Origin: Dactylosporangium siamense
GTDB taxonomy: Bacteria; Actinomycetota; Actinomycetes; Mycobacteriales; Micromonosporaceae
DNA: 64,000 nt
Assembly: GCF_016862795.1 (NCBI RefSeq)
Contig: NZ_BONQ01000017.1
Span: forward strand, 186,001-250,000
Direction of reading: 5' to 3'
Both the position numbers and the translations under genes were made by a program. Positions within the stretch are counted from its first letter, which is position 1. Each line of letters starts with the position of its first letter. Shown in pieces: positions 24,170 to 32,690 of this stretch. The notes beneath the pieces are model-generated. The model saw only the letters and a program-made list of their open reading frames with translations. It ran no database searches and had not been told where the DNA came from.

Positions 24170-24935
24170 GCCGGTCCGGCTGCTGGCCTCGCGCACGTTC
24201 GCGCTGTGCCTGGTGGAGCTGCAGAAGCTGCGCCGGGACCGCACCGAGGTCGTCACCAGGGCGATCCAGCCGGCCCTGTGGCTGATCATCTTCGGGCAGA
24301 CGTTCACCCGGCTGCGCGTCGTGCCCACTGGGGACGTGCCGTACCTCGACTTCCTGGCCCCGGGCATCCTGGCCCAGTCGGCGCTGTTCGTCTCGATCTT
24401 CTACGGCATCCACATCATCTGGGAGCGCGACGCCGGCGTGCTCGCGAAGCTCATGGTGACACCCACCCCACGGGCCGCGCTGGTGACCGGGAAGGCATTC
24501 GCCGCGAGCGTGCGGGCCCTCACCCAGGCGCTGGTCGTCGTCGTGCTCGCCGCGTTGCTCGGCGTCTCCTTCGACCTGAACCCGCTGCACCTGCTCGGCG
24601 TCGCCGCCGTCCTCGTCCTCGGCTCGGCGTTCTTCTGCTGCCTGTCGATCACCCTCGCCGGCCTCGTGCTGAAACGCGACCGGATGATGGGCATCGGCCA
24701 GGCGATCATCATGCCGCTGTTCTTCGCCTCCAACGCGCTCTACCCGGTCACCGTCATGCCCGGCTGGCTGCAGGTCCTCAACCACGTCAACCCGCTCAGC
24801 TACGAGGTCGAGGCGCTGCGCGGCCTGCTCATCGGCACGCACGCCCGGCTGCTGCTCGACTACGGCGTCCTGGTCGGCTCCGCCGCCGTCGCGATCGTCG
24901 TGGCCTCGGCGATCCTCGGGCGGCTCACTCGCTGA
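24141..24935 (+). CDS. ABC-2 type exporter permease (DrrB type)
   Basis: A 264-residue membrane protein with about six transmembrane segments, from LWLIIFGQTF to AVAIVVASAILG. The ABC-2 signature region LYPVTVMPGWLQVLNHVNPL near 210-230 is characteristic of DrrB-type permeases. The ATG at 24141 lies in the ATPase 3' end and follows a GGGGGAGGG stretch. It partners the preceding ATPase. It is convergent with the LacI gene (11-nt overlap). Confidence 0.87.
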   Translation: MSVSLAAPVEPVRLLASRTFALCLVELQKLRRDRTEVVTRAIQPALWLIIFGQTFTRLRVVPTGDVPYLDFLAPGILAQSALFVSIFYGIHIIWERDAGVLAKLMVTPTPRAALVTGKAFAASVRALTQALVVVVLAALLGVSFDLNPLHLLGVAAVLVLGSAFFCCLSITLAGLVLKRDRMMGIGQAIIMPLFFASNALYPVTVMPGWLQVLNHVNPLSYEVEALRGLLIGTHARLLLDYGVLVGSAAVAIVVASAILGRLTR

Positions 24936-25947
24936 GGCGCGGTCCGGTGGATCCCCGCACGGTCAGATGCACGGGCAGCATCACCGACTGCCGCATCGCC
25001 GGGGCGCTCGGGTCGAGACGGGACAGCAGCATCGACACCGCGACCCGCCCGGCCTGCTCGATCGGGGCGGTGAGGGTGGTCAGCGGCGGGTGGCAGAAGT
25101 CGGCGCCGAAGATGTCGTCGCAGCCCACGACGCTGAGATCCTCCGGCACCCGGATCTCCCGCTCGCGCAGCCGCTGCAGGACGCCGATGGCGAGGAGGTC
25201 GTTGAACACGATGCAGGCGGTCGCCCCGGTGTTGAGCACCGCGTCGGCGGCCGCGGAGCCGGAGCGGCGCCCCGACGGGAACGGCCCGACCCGGGTGAAC
25301 GTCAACCGGTGCCGGGCCGCGACGGCCTTGACCGCGTGCCAGCGGGCCTCGTTCGGCCAGGACCGTTCGGGCCCGGACACGTAGGCGATGGACCGGTGGC
25401 CGAGGGAGATGAGGTGCTCCGCCGCCTGGCCCATCCCGGCCGGTGTGTCGATGATCGCGCTCGGCACCCCGCGGACGTTGCGGTTGATGGTCACGAGCGG
25501 GATGTCCTCGGCGAGCGCGGCGAGCGCCCGGTCCGGCAGGCGGGACGCGGCGAGGATGGCGCCGTCGAGGGAGCGGCGCATCTTGTGCAGCAGCTCCACC
25601 TCCAGGTCCCCGGAGTCCTCGGTGTCGATCAGCAGCTGCGCGTAGCCGGCCGCCTTCAGCTGCATCTGGGTGCCGCGCAGCACGCCGAAGTAGAACGGGT
25701 TGGTCACGTCGGAGACCAGCACCGCGATCGCGCCGGTCCGCCCGGAGCTCAGCGCGCGCGCCTGCGAGTTCGGCACGTAGCGCAGCTCGCGGGCGGCGGC
25801 CTCGATCCGCTCCCGGGTCGCCGGGTTGACCCGGCCGGGGTTGTTCAACGCGCGCGACACCGTCGACGCGGCGACCCCCGTGGCCGCGGCGATGTCGTTG
25901 ATGGTGACCGGCCGGTCACCGGATCCGAACTGGTGTGCACGGGGCAT
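24925..25947 (-). CDS. LacI-family regulator of the sugar ABC operon
   Basis: A 340-residue regulator: HTH TINDIAAATGVAASTVSRAL with hinge YVPNSQARALSSG, then a sugar-binding effector domain. ATG 25947 is chosen because the longer possible start at 25998 would put the operator palindrome inside the coding region. It is divergent from the sugar uptake operon starting at 26115 and very likely represses both that operon and itself, with the imported sugar as inducer. Confidence 0.87.
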   Translation of the reverse strand: MPRAHQFGSGDRPVTINDIAAATGVAASTVSRALNNPGRVNPATRERIEAAARELRYVPNSQARALSSGRTGAIAVLVSDVTNPFYFGVLRGTQMQLKAAGYAQLLIDTEDSGDLEVELLHKMRRSLDGAILAASRLPDRALAALAEDIPLVTINRNVRGVPSAIIDTPAGMGQAAEHLISLGHRSIAYVSGPERSWPNEARWHAVKAVAARHRLTFTRVGPFPSGRRSGSAAADAVLNTGATACIVFNDLLAIGVLQRLREREIRVPEDLSVVGCDDIFGADFCHPPLTTLTAPIEQAGRVAVSMLLSRLDPSAPAMRQSVMLPVHLTVRGSTGPRLSE

Positions 25948-25979
25948 GACCAACAGCAGAGCAGACGATGGCAAACGAT

Positions 25980-25993
25980 GGCAAGCGGTTGCC
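25980..25993. promoter_or_regulatory. LacI-type operator palindrome
   Basis: GGCAAGCGGTTGCC is a near-perfect palindrome with the central CG-containing form typical of LacI-family sites. It lies in the 167-bp divergent gap between the LacI gene and the solute-binding protein gene. A second half-site-like GGCAAACGATGG sits directly upstream. Confidence 0.65.
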
Positions 25994-26114
25994 GCCATGA
26001 ATGCGCCGCTGATAGCGTCCGGCTCAATCCGCCGTCAAGCAGCATCGATGCGCCCCAGCCACACCCCCAGGAACGCCGGCGAAGGCGCACCGCTCACGAG
26101 GAGTGGACACCCCC

Positions 26115-27446
26115 ATGAGACGAATCATCGCCATTGTTACGACCAGCCTGCTGTTAGCCGCCTGCGGCAATTCCGGCGACAGCCCGAAAACGGAAGAGAC
26201 CGGCCTCAACGGCGCCGGCAAGACGCTCAACGTCCTCGTCCAGGCCAACACCATCTACCCGGACCAGCAGCGCGCCTGGTTCACCGAGATCAACGACAAG
26301 TTCAAGGCGCAGACCGGCGCCGAGGTGAAGTTCGAGACGTTCGCCTCGCCCAACGACGAGCTGACGAAGATCCAGACGTCGGTGCTGTCCGGTCAGGGCC
26401 CCGACATCTACTCCCTCGGCACCACGTTCACCCCGACCGCGTATGCGACCGGCGCGTTCCTGGAGCTCAAGGACGACGACTGGAAGAAGCTCGGCGGCAA
26501 GGACGCGTTCCTGCCGGCGACCCTCGGCATCTCCGGCCCGGACGCGGAGCACCAGGTGGGCATCCCGTTCACCAGCCGCCCGTTCGTCATGGCGTACAAC
26601 ACCGACCTGCTCAAGGCGGCCGGCATCGACAAGCCGGCGGACAGCTGGGACGGCCTGCTCGAGCAGGCGAAGAAGCTGACCAGCGGCGGCACCTACGGCC
26701 TCGCGGTCGCCTACGCCGACGGGTTCGACCCGTGGAAGTTCATCTGGGCGATGAGCGTCCAGGCCGGCAACCCCCTGGTCAAGGACAAGAAGGCGTCGCT
26801 GAGCGACCCGAGCACGCTGAAGGCCTACCAGACCTACCTCGGCTGGCTCGCCACCGACAAGGTCGTCAACCCGGCCGCCGTCGGCTGGAAGAACGCGCAG
26901 GCGATCGCCGACTTCGGCGCCGGCAAGGCCGCGTTCCTGCCGATGGTCTCCGCCACGTCCAAGGTCACCCTGGACAAGTCCGCCGTCGCCGGCAAGTACG
27001 CCTACGCCATCATGCCGACGATCCCGCCGGGGCAGACCAGCAAGCCGGGCAACGGGGTCGGCGCGACCAGCATCCTGTCCGGCGACAACCTCGTCGTGGC
27101 GAAGTACACCAAGAACAAGGACCTCGCCCTCGCGCTGGTGAAGCTGCTGACCAGCCCCGAGCAGCAGGAGTCGTACTACAAGACGTTCGGCGAGCTGCCG
27201 ACCAACGCGACCGCCGCCAAGAAGCTGCAGTCCGACCCGGCGCTCGCGCCGATCATCGACTCGGCGTCGAAGGCCAGCGGCACCCCGTTCAACGGCGCCT
27301 GGAGCCAGGTCCAGCTGGCCCTGGTCAACGTGGTCGTCCAGTCGATCCCGGCGCTGAAGGACGGCAAGCTCGACGAGGCGAAGCTCAAGGCGCTCATCGC
27401 CGACGGCCAGAAGGCCGCGCAGGACGCGCTGGACAAGAGTAAATAG
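26115..27446 (+). CDS. Sugar ABC transporter substrate-binding lipoprotein
   Basis: A 443-residue extracellular binding protein (SBP_bac_1 class). The lipobox LLLAACGN places the lipidated Cys at residue 18 and anchors it outside the membrane. The body has YPDQQRAWFTEINDKFKAQT and a conserved GIPFTSRPFVMAYNTDLL hinge region. The ATG at 26115 follows GAGGAG. It captures a sugar for the two permeases downstream; no ATPase gene is present, so a shared MsiK-like ATPase is expected elsewhere. Confidence 0.9.
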   Translation: MRRIIAIVTTSLLLAACGNSGDSPKTEETGLNGAGKTLNVLVQANTIYPDQQRAWFTEINDKFKAQTGAEVKFETFASPNDELTKIQTSVLSGQGPDIYSLGTTFTPTAYATGAFLELKDDDWKKLGGKDAFLPATLGISGPDAEHQVGIPFTSRPFVMAYNTDLLKAAGIDKPADSWDGLLEQAKKLTSGGTYGLAVAYADGFDPWKFIWAMSVQAGNPLVKDKKASLSDPSTLKAYQTYLGWLATDKVVNPAAVGWKNAQAIADFGAGKAAFLPMVSATSKVTLDKSAVAGKYAYAIMPTIPPGQTSKPGNGVGATSILSGDNLVVAKYTKNKDLALALVKLLTSPEQQESYYKTFGELPTNATAAKKLQSDPALAPIIDSASKASGTPFNGAWSQVQLALVNVVVQSIPALKDGKLDEAKLKALIADGQKAAQDALDKSK

Positions 27447-27450
27447 ATTC

Positions 27451-28374
27451 ATGGCGATCGAAACTGTCGCACCGCCGGCGGCCCGGGACTCCAACCCCGG
27501 GCCGCCGCCCCGCCGCCGGAACCGAAACCGTCCACTGTGGATGCTGGCACCGGGCGGGATCCTGCTCGTCCTGGTCATCCTGGTGCCGCTCGGGGTCGCG
27601 CTCACGGTGTCGCTGCTGGACCTGGACCAGTACACGCTGCGCGAGTGGACGGGTGCGCCGTTCATCGCGTTCGACAACTACGTCGAGGCGGTCACCGACA
27701 CCGCGCTGCCGCACGCCATCTGGGTGTCCGTCGGCTACTCGGCCCTCGTCACCGTCGCGACCCTGCCCGTCGGGCTCGCCGCCGCCCTGGCGACCCAGCA
27801 ACGGTTCAAGGGCCGCGCGCTGGTCCGGTCGGCATTCCTCATCCCGTACGTGCTGCCGGCCTTCGTCGTCGGCACCGTGTGGCGCACGATCCTCATGCCG
27901 GCCGGCCCCGCCAACAGCGTCCTCGGCGAGCAGCACCTGTGGCTCAACGGCCCCAACAGCTACTGGACGCTCGTCGTCGTGCAGCTGTGGACGTCCTGGC
28001 CGCTGCTGTACCTGCTGGCCGCGTCCGGCCTGCAGAGCATCAGCGAGGAGGTGCACGAGGCGGCCGCGCTGGACGGCGCCGCCTGGTGGGCGAAGCTGCG
28101 CTACGTGATCTTCCCGCACCTGCGCGGCGTCCTGGCCCTCGCGCTCATCATCGCGTTCCTGCACAACCTCAACAGCTTCACGCTGCCGTACGTGCTGTTC
28201 GGGGTGCCCGCCCCGCACGACGTCGAGGTGCTGCCGGTGCTCACGTATGTGGAGAGCTTCCAGAACTTCCGGTTCGGGCTCAGCGCCGCCATGGCCGTGC
28301 TGTCGCTGGTCCTGGTCGCGATCCCGCTGTCGGTGTACCTGCGCGCGGTGAGGCTGAACCAGCATGAGAACTGA
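27451..28374 (+). CDS. Sugar ABC transporter permease (MalF type)
   Basis: A 307-residue inner membrane permease with about six transmembrane segments. The EAA loop appears as HEAAALDGAAWWAKLRYVIF (about 203-222). A Pro/Arg-rich cytoplasmic head precedes the first segment (PGGILLVLVILVPLGVALT). It starts 5 nt after the binding-protein stop and overlaps the next permease gene by 11 nt, so the three are translated together. The substrate is not readable from the sequence. Confidence 0.9.
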   Translation: MAIETVAPPAARDSNPGPPPRRRNRNRPLWMLAPGGILLVLVILVPLGVALTVSLLDLDQYTLREWTGAPFIAFDNYVEAVTDTALPHAIWVSVGYSALVTVATLPVGLAAALATQQRFKGRALVRSAFLIPYVLPAFVVGTVWRTILMPAGPANSVLGEQHLWLNGPNSYWTLVVVQLWTSWPLLYLLAASGLQSISEEVHEAAALDGAAWWAKLRYVIFPHLRGVLALALIIAFLHNLNSFTLPYVLFGVPAPHDVEVLPVLTYVESFQNFRFGLSAAMAVLSLVLVAIPLSVYLRAVRLNQHEN

Positions 28375-29221
28375 TGTCCAGAGGCTGCTGCCGAGATGGG
28401 TCCAGGCTGCGGTCATCGCGGTGCTGCTGGTGTTCGTCATGACGCCGGTGCTGTACATGCTGTTCGCGTCCGTCAACGACGACCTCGAGGTCGCCCGCGG
28501 CGCGTTCTGGCCGACCAGCCTGCACCTGGACAACTACGCCAAGATCTGGTCGACGGTCGAGCTCGGCGCCGGCCTCGCCAACAGCGTCGTCGTCGCCGGC
28601 AGCGTCGCGCTCGTGTCCGCGCTGGTCGCCGTCGCCACCGCCTACGTCCTGGTCCGCTTCCAGTTCCTCGGCCGCGGCCTCATCCTGCGCGGCCTCCTGG
28701 CGCTGCAGTCCATCCCCGGCACGCTCATGCTGCTGCCGGTGTTCGTGTTGTTCGCGAACCTGTCCGCGGTCCTCGGCATGCAGGTCATCGGCACCCGCTG
28801 GGCGCTGTTCGTCACGTACCTCACGTTCGCGCTGCCGTTCTCCACCTGGGTGATGGTCACGTACCTGCGCGGCCTGCCGGCCGAGCTGGACGAGGCCGCC
28901 CGCCTCGACGGGGCCTCGTCCTGGCGGATCCTGCGCTCGATCATCATCCCGCTCAGCTGGCCCGGCCTCGTCGTGGCGAGCATCTTCGCGTTCCTCCTCG
29001 GCTGGAACGACGTGCTGTTCGCCTCCGTCATGACCAACCCCGACAGCCGCACCGTCGCGGTCGCCCTGCAGGTGTTCGGCGCCACCCAGGAAGGTGGCGC
29101 CATCCCGATCTACGGGCAGCTGATGGCCTCCGCGCTCATCTGCGCGCTGCCGGTGGTGGTGTTGTACCTCGTGTTCCAGCGGTTCCTGGTCGGCGGCCTG
29201 ACCGCCGGGGGAGTGAAATGA
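28364..29221 (+). CDS. Sugar ABC transporter permease (MalG type)
   Basis: A 285-residue permease, second half of the membrane channel, with about six transmembrane segments. The EAA loop is DEAARLDGASSWRILRSIII near 175-194, which should contact the ATPase. The ending VVLYLVFQRFLVGGLTAGGVK is typical of MalG-type proteins. Start overlaps the upstream permease; its stop overlaps the dehydrogenase start as ATGA. Confidence 0.9.
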   Translation: MRTDVQRLLPRWVQAAVIAVLLVFVMTPVLYMLFASVNDDLEVARGAFWPTSLHLDNYAKIWSTVELGAGLANSVVVAGSVALVSALVAVATAYVLVRFQFLGRGLILRGLLALQSIPGTLMLLPVFVLFANLSAVLGMQVIGTRWALFVTYLTFALPFSTWVMVTYLRGLPAELDEAARLDGASSWRILRSIIIPLSWPGLVVASIFAFLLGWNDVLFASVMTNPDSRTVAVALQVFGATQEGGAIPIYGQLMASALICALPVVVLYLVFQRFLVGGLTAGGVK

Positions 29222-30336
29222 CAGACCTGATCAACGTGGCGATCGTCGGCAGCGGCATCATCGGCGGCAACCACGCCGACGCCATCCTGCGCCATCCCCG
29301 TCTGCGGATCGTGGCCCTCGTCGACGCCGTCGACGCCGCCAACGCCGCCCTCGCCGCCCGCATCGACCCGCCCCCCTCCTGCCACCGCACGCTCGGCGAC
29401 GCCCTGGCCGCGGAGCAGGTCGACCTCGTCGCCATCTGCACCCCCAGCGGGCTGCACGTCGAGGCCGCCGAGGAGACGCTGCGGGCCGGCGCGCACCTCC
29501 TCGTCGAGAAGCCCCTCGACGTGTCGCTGCCGAAGGCCCGCGCGTTCGCCAAGGTCGCCGCCGAGGCGGAGCACCGGGGGCTCGTCTGCGCCGTGGTCAG
29601 CCAGCACCGGTTCGACCCGGCGATGGTCGCCGTGCAGCGGGCGGTGCGCGAGGGCCGCCTCGGCCGGCTCACGTCCGCGGTCGTGTCCATGCCGTGGTGG
29701 CGCGACCAGGCGTACTACGACTCCGCCGACTGGCGCGGCACCTGGGAGTTCGACGGCGGCGGCGCCGTGGCCAACCAGGGCATCCACCTCGTCGACCAGA
29801 TGCTCGCCCTGCTCGGCCCGCCGGTCGAGGTCACCGCCCGCACCGCCCGCATCGCCCACGACCGGATCGAGGTCGAGGACCTCGCCGTGGCCACGCTCCG
29901 CTTCGCCGGCGGCGCCCTCGCCGTCCTGCACGCCAGCACCAGCGCCCACCCCGGGCTGCCGGTGCGGCTCCAGGTGCACGGCACCCGCGGATCCGCCGTC
30001 CTGCACGACGACCAGCTGGAGTACTTCTCGTCGGCCGGCTCCGAGGAGACAGCCACGGACCTCGTCGGCCCCGAGCACATCTCCGGCGCGCCGAAACCCG
30101 CCGACGGCTTCGTGCTCGGGCACCTGCGCCAGTACCAGGACCTCGTCGAGGCCATCGACGAGCGGCGCCCACCGGGCGTGCGGGTCGCCGACGGCCTCCT
30201 CGCCCTCGCCACGGTGCGGGCCGTCTACGTGGCGGCCACCCTCGGCCGTCCGGTGCTGTTCGACCAGGTCCTCGACGGGGTGCACGACGACGTGCGCCCC
30301 GCGGTGACCGACGTGATCAAGGAGGAGCAGGCGTGA
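29218..30336 (+). CDS. Gfo/Idh/MocA family oxidoreductase
   Basis: A 372-residue NAD(P)-dependent sugar dehydrogenase. The N-terminal Rossmann motif is VAIVGSGIIGGNHADAI; EKPLDVSLPKARAF carries the conserved EKP, and GGGAVANQGIHLVDQM holds the catalytic-region His. It probably oxidises the sugar imported by the operon's ABC transporter, such as an inositol or hexose derivative. It is coupled by ATGA upstream and GTGA downstream. Confidence 0.88.
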   Translation: MTDLINVAIVGSGIIGGNHADAILRHPRLRIVALVDAVDAANAALAARIDPPPSCHRTLGDALAAEQVDLVAICTPSGLHVEAAEETLRAGAHLLVEKPLDVSLPKARAFAKVAAEAEHRGLVCAVVSQHRFDPAMVAVQRAVREGRLGRLTSAVVSMPWWRDQAYYDSADWRGTWEFDGGGAVANQGIHLVDQMLALLGPPVEVTARTARIAHDRIEVEDLAVATLRFAGGALAVLHASTSAHPGLPVRLQVHGTRGSAVLHDDQLEYFSSAGSEETATDLVGPEHISGAPKPADGFVLGHLRQYQDLVEAIDERRPPGVRVADGLLALATVRAVYVAATLGRPVLFDQVLDGVHDDVRPAVTDVIKEEQA

Positions 30337-31169
30337 GGTTCTCGGTCTTCACCGCGTCGACCCCGGACTGGACCCCGGAGGAGGCCGTGCGGCACCTCGC
30401 CGGGCAGGGCTGGGACGGCATCGAATGGCGGGTCGTCGACCAGGACGACGCCCCAGAGCCCGGGTTCTGGAAGGGCAACCGCGCCACCTGGGCCCTCACC
30501 GGCCTGGAGGCGGCCCTGCCGGAGCTCGCGGCGCTCACCAGGGGCGCCGGCCTGGAGTACTCCGGCATCGGCGGCTACGCCCGCAGCTTCGAGCACGACG
30601 ACGTCGCCCGGCTCCTCGCCGCGACCGCGACCCTCGGCGCCGGCCGGGTCCGGGTCACCATGCCGATGCTGTCGACCGGCCGCTACCCGGACCTGTTCGA
30701 CGCCACCCGCAAGGACCTCGAATGGGCCACCGGGCTGGCCGCGCGGCACGGCGTCACGATCCTGGTCGAACTGCACCACGAGACGATCGTGTCCTCGGCG
30801 TCGGCGGCGATGCGGCTCGTCGACGGCCTCGACCCGCGGCACATCGGCGTCATCCACGACCTGGGCAACCTCGTCATCGAGGGGCACGAGGACCACCGCG
30901 CCGCGTTCGAGCTGCTCGGCCCGTACCTGCAGCACGTCCACGTGAAGAACGTCGCCTGGCTGCCGGCGGACACCGCCCCGGACGGCACCGTCACCTGGGT
31001 CCACGACTGGGCGCCGCTGCGCACCGGGCAGGCGCACGTCGGCCGGTACCTCGCCGCGCTCGTCGCGCACGGCTACGACGGCTGGGTCACCGTCGAGGAC
31101 TTCTCCACCGCCCTGCCCCTGGAGCAGCGGACCGCCGACAATCTCGAGTATCTGCGGAGCCTGCTGTAA
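30333..31169 (+). CDS. Sugar phosphate isomerase/epimerase (xylose isomerase-like TIM barrel)
   Basis: A 278-residue AP_endonuc_2-type TIM barrel. Metal-binding residues are seen in ILVELHHETI, GVIHDLGN, HVHVKNV and the terminal VTVEDFS. Family members are isomerases, epimerases or dehydratases of keto-sugars. It is the last gene of the LacI-controlled operon; with the Gfo/Idh/MocA enzyme it should convert the imported sugar to a central-metabolism intermediate. GTG start overlaps the upstream TGA. Confidence 0.85.
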   Translation: MRFSVFTASTPDWTPEEAVRHLAGQGWDGIEWRVVDQDDAPEPGFWKGNRATWALTGLEAALPELAALTRGAGLEYSGIGGYARSFEHDDVARLLAATATLGAGRVRVTMPMLSTGRYPDLFDATRKDLEWATGLAARHGVTILVELHHETIVSSASAAMRLVDGLDPRHIGVIHDLGNLVIEGHEDHRAAFELLGPYLQHVHVKNVAWLPADTAPDGTVTWVHDWAPLRTGQAHVGRYLAALVAHGYDGWVTVEDFSTALPLEQRTADNLEYLRSLL

Positions 31170-31200
31170 CCATCACCGCACCGGCGACATAGAACGGGGT

Positions 31201-31707
31201 ATGGACGACGATCGTGACACCGGCTGGTTCCGGAGCGTGTACGCCCGGCACTACGCCGACGTCGTGCGCTACGGACTGCGCCGGCTCGACGGCAGCCCGG
31301 CGGCGGAGGAGCTGGCCCAGGAGGTGTTCCTGGTCGCCTGGCGCCGCCGCTGGGACGTGCCCCCGCTCGCCCTGCCGTGGCTGTACGGGGTGGCCCGGCG
31401 CCTCCTCGCCAACCACTGGCGGGCCCAGCGTGCGCTGCCGTTCCACGACGAGCTGGGTGAGCATCCCGCGGCCGACCGGCACGACGGCGTCACCGACCTC
31501 CTCGACGTGCGGGCGGCACTGACCCGCCTCTCCGACGACGACCAGGAGATCCTCCGGCTCGTCGCGTGGGAGCAGCTCACGGTCGCCGAGGCCGCCCTGG
31601 TCCTCGGCTGCGGCGCGACCGCGGCCAAGGTGCGGCTGCACCGCGCCCGCCGCCGGCTCACCGCCCTGGTCGCCGAGACCCCGTCGCCGGTGGGAGGCAC
31701 CCGATGA
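31201..31707 (+). CDS. ECF-type RNA polymerase sigma factor
   Basis: A 168-residue sigma-70 family factor. Region 2 is YARHYADVVRYGLRRL to EELAQEVFLVAWRR, and region 4 is LSDDDQEILRLVAWEQLTVA followed by VLGCGATAAKVRLHRARRRL. No region 3 is present, as in ECF factors. It directs polymerase to a small regulon. The stop overlaps the start of the membrane partner gene as ATGA, an arrangement usual for sigma/anti-sigma pairs. Confidence 0.9.
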   Translation: MDDDRDTGWFRSVYARHYADVVRYGLRRLDGSPAAEELAQEVFLVAWRRRWDVPPLALPWLYGVARRLLANHWRAQRALPFHDELGEHPAADRHDGVTDLLDVRAALTRLSDDDQEILRLVAWEQLTVAEAALVLGCGATAAKVRLHRARRRLTALVAETPSPVGGTR

Positions 31708-32690
31708 ACGAGCAGATCATGCACCTGCTGACCGCCGCCGACCCGGCGCGGGACGTGCCCGTCGCCCCCGGCGACGTCGAGGCCCTGCTGTATCGCGCCA
31801 CCCAGGACGTCACCGGCTACGACCTGCGCCCGCCGGTGCGCCGCCGCCGGGTCCTCGCCGCCGCCGCCGCGATCCTTGCCGTCTCCGCGGTCACCGGCAC
31901 GACCGCCGCGATCCTGCTGCGCGGCGGCGACCAGCCGCCCGCGGGGCCCCCGGTGGTGCCGGCGCCGAGCGGCACGCCCGGCTGCCTGGACCGGCTCGCC
32001 GACAGCGCGATGACCGACATGCGCGATGGGGTCGGCGGCCCGTACGAGTACCTGCGGACGGCCGGGACCAGCGGCAGCACCGTGCAGATGCCGAACGGGA
32101 ACTTCGCCAGGTTCACGTATCAGGTGGAGACCCGGACGTGGACGGCCGAGGACGGATCGGTGCATCGCCGCATCGTCAACCAGCAGCCCGAATACGCCGA
32201 CGCGGCGTCCCGGACCTTCTTCCGGAACAACCCGTCGTGGCTGCCGCACACCGGCACCCGCGAGGAGGACCTGCCGGCCGGCACCCCGCGCAAGCAGGTC
32301 CCGGCCGCGGACCCGGCGGCGATGGCCGAGGCGCTCTACCAGCCGAGGGACAACGGCCCGTCCCAGGCGATCACCGGCGTCGAGGAACTGGTCGGCCAGC
32401 GGATCCTCGACCGCGAGCACCGGATCGCGCTGCTGCGCTTCCTGGCCCGCACCGACGGGATCATCTGCGGCGCCGAGGCGACCGACCCGTCCGGCCGCGT
32501 CGGTGTCGTGGTGACCGGCCCGGAGGGCGCCGGCCCGCAGCCCAGCCCCGGCGAGCACGGCGGCCGCAGCATCCTGGTCTCGCCGAACACCGGCGTCGTC
32601 CTCGCCGCCGGCTACACCGACGCCACCGGCACCACCTGGCACACGGTGTTCCTGGACCAGTACTTCACGAGCGTCGCCGGAGCACCGTGA
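31704..32690 (+). CDS. Membrane protein coupled to ECF sigma factor (CU044_5270-like; possible anti-sigma partner)
   Basis: A 328-residue bitopic protein: about 52 cytoplasmic residues, one transmembrane segment (VLAAAAAILAVSAVTGTTAAIL), then a large extracellular domain with PGCLDRLADSAMTDMRDGV. The layout and the ECF-coupled position match the CU044_5270 family. No HXXXCXXC ZAS motif is visible, so anti-sigma function is inferred only from the operon. Its end overlaps the convergent MFS gene by 26 nt. Confidence 0.65.
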   Translation: MNEQIMHLLTAADPARDVPVAPGDVEALLYRATQDVTGYDLRPPVRRRRVLAAAAAILAVSAVTGTTAAILLRGGDQPPAGPPVVPAPSGTPGCLDRLADSAMTDMRDGVGGPYEYLRTAGTSGSTVQMPNGNFARFTYQVETRTWTAEDGSVHRRIVNQQPEYADAASRTFFRNNPSWLPHTGTREEDLPAGTPRKQVPAADPAAMAEALYQPRDNGPSQAITGVEELVGQRILDREHRIALLRFLARTDGIICGAEATDPSGRVGVVVTGPEGAGPQPSPGEHGGRSILVSPNTGVVLAAGYTDATGTTWHTVFLDQYFTSVAGAP

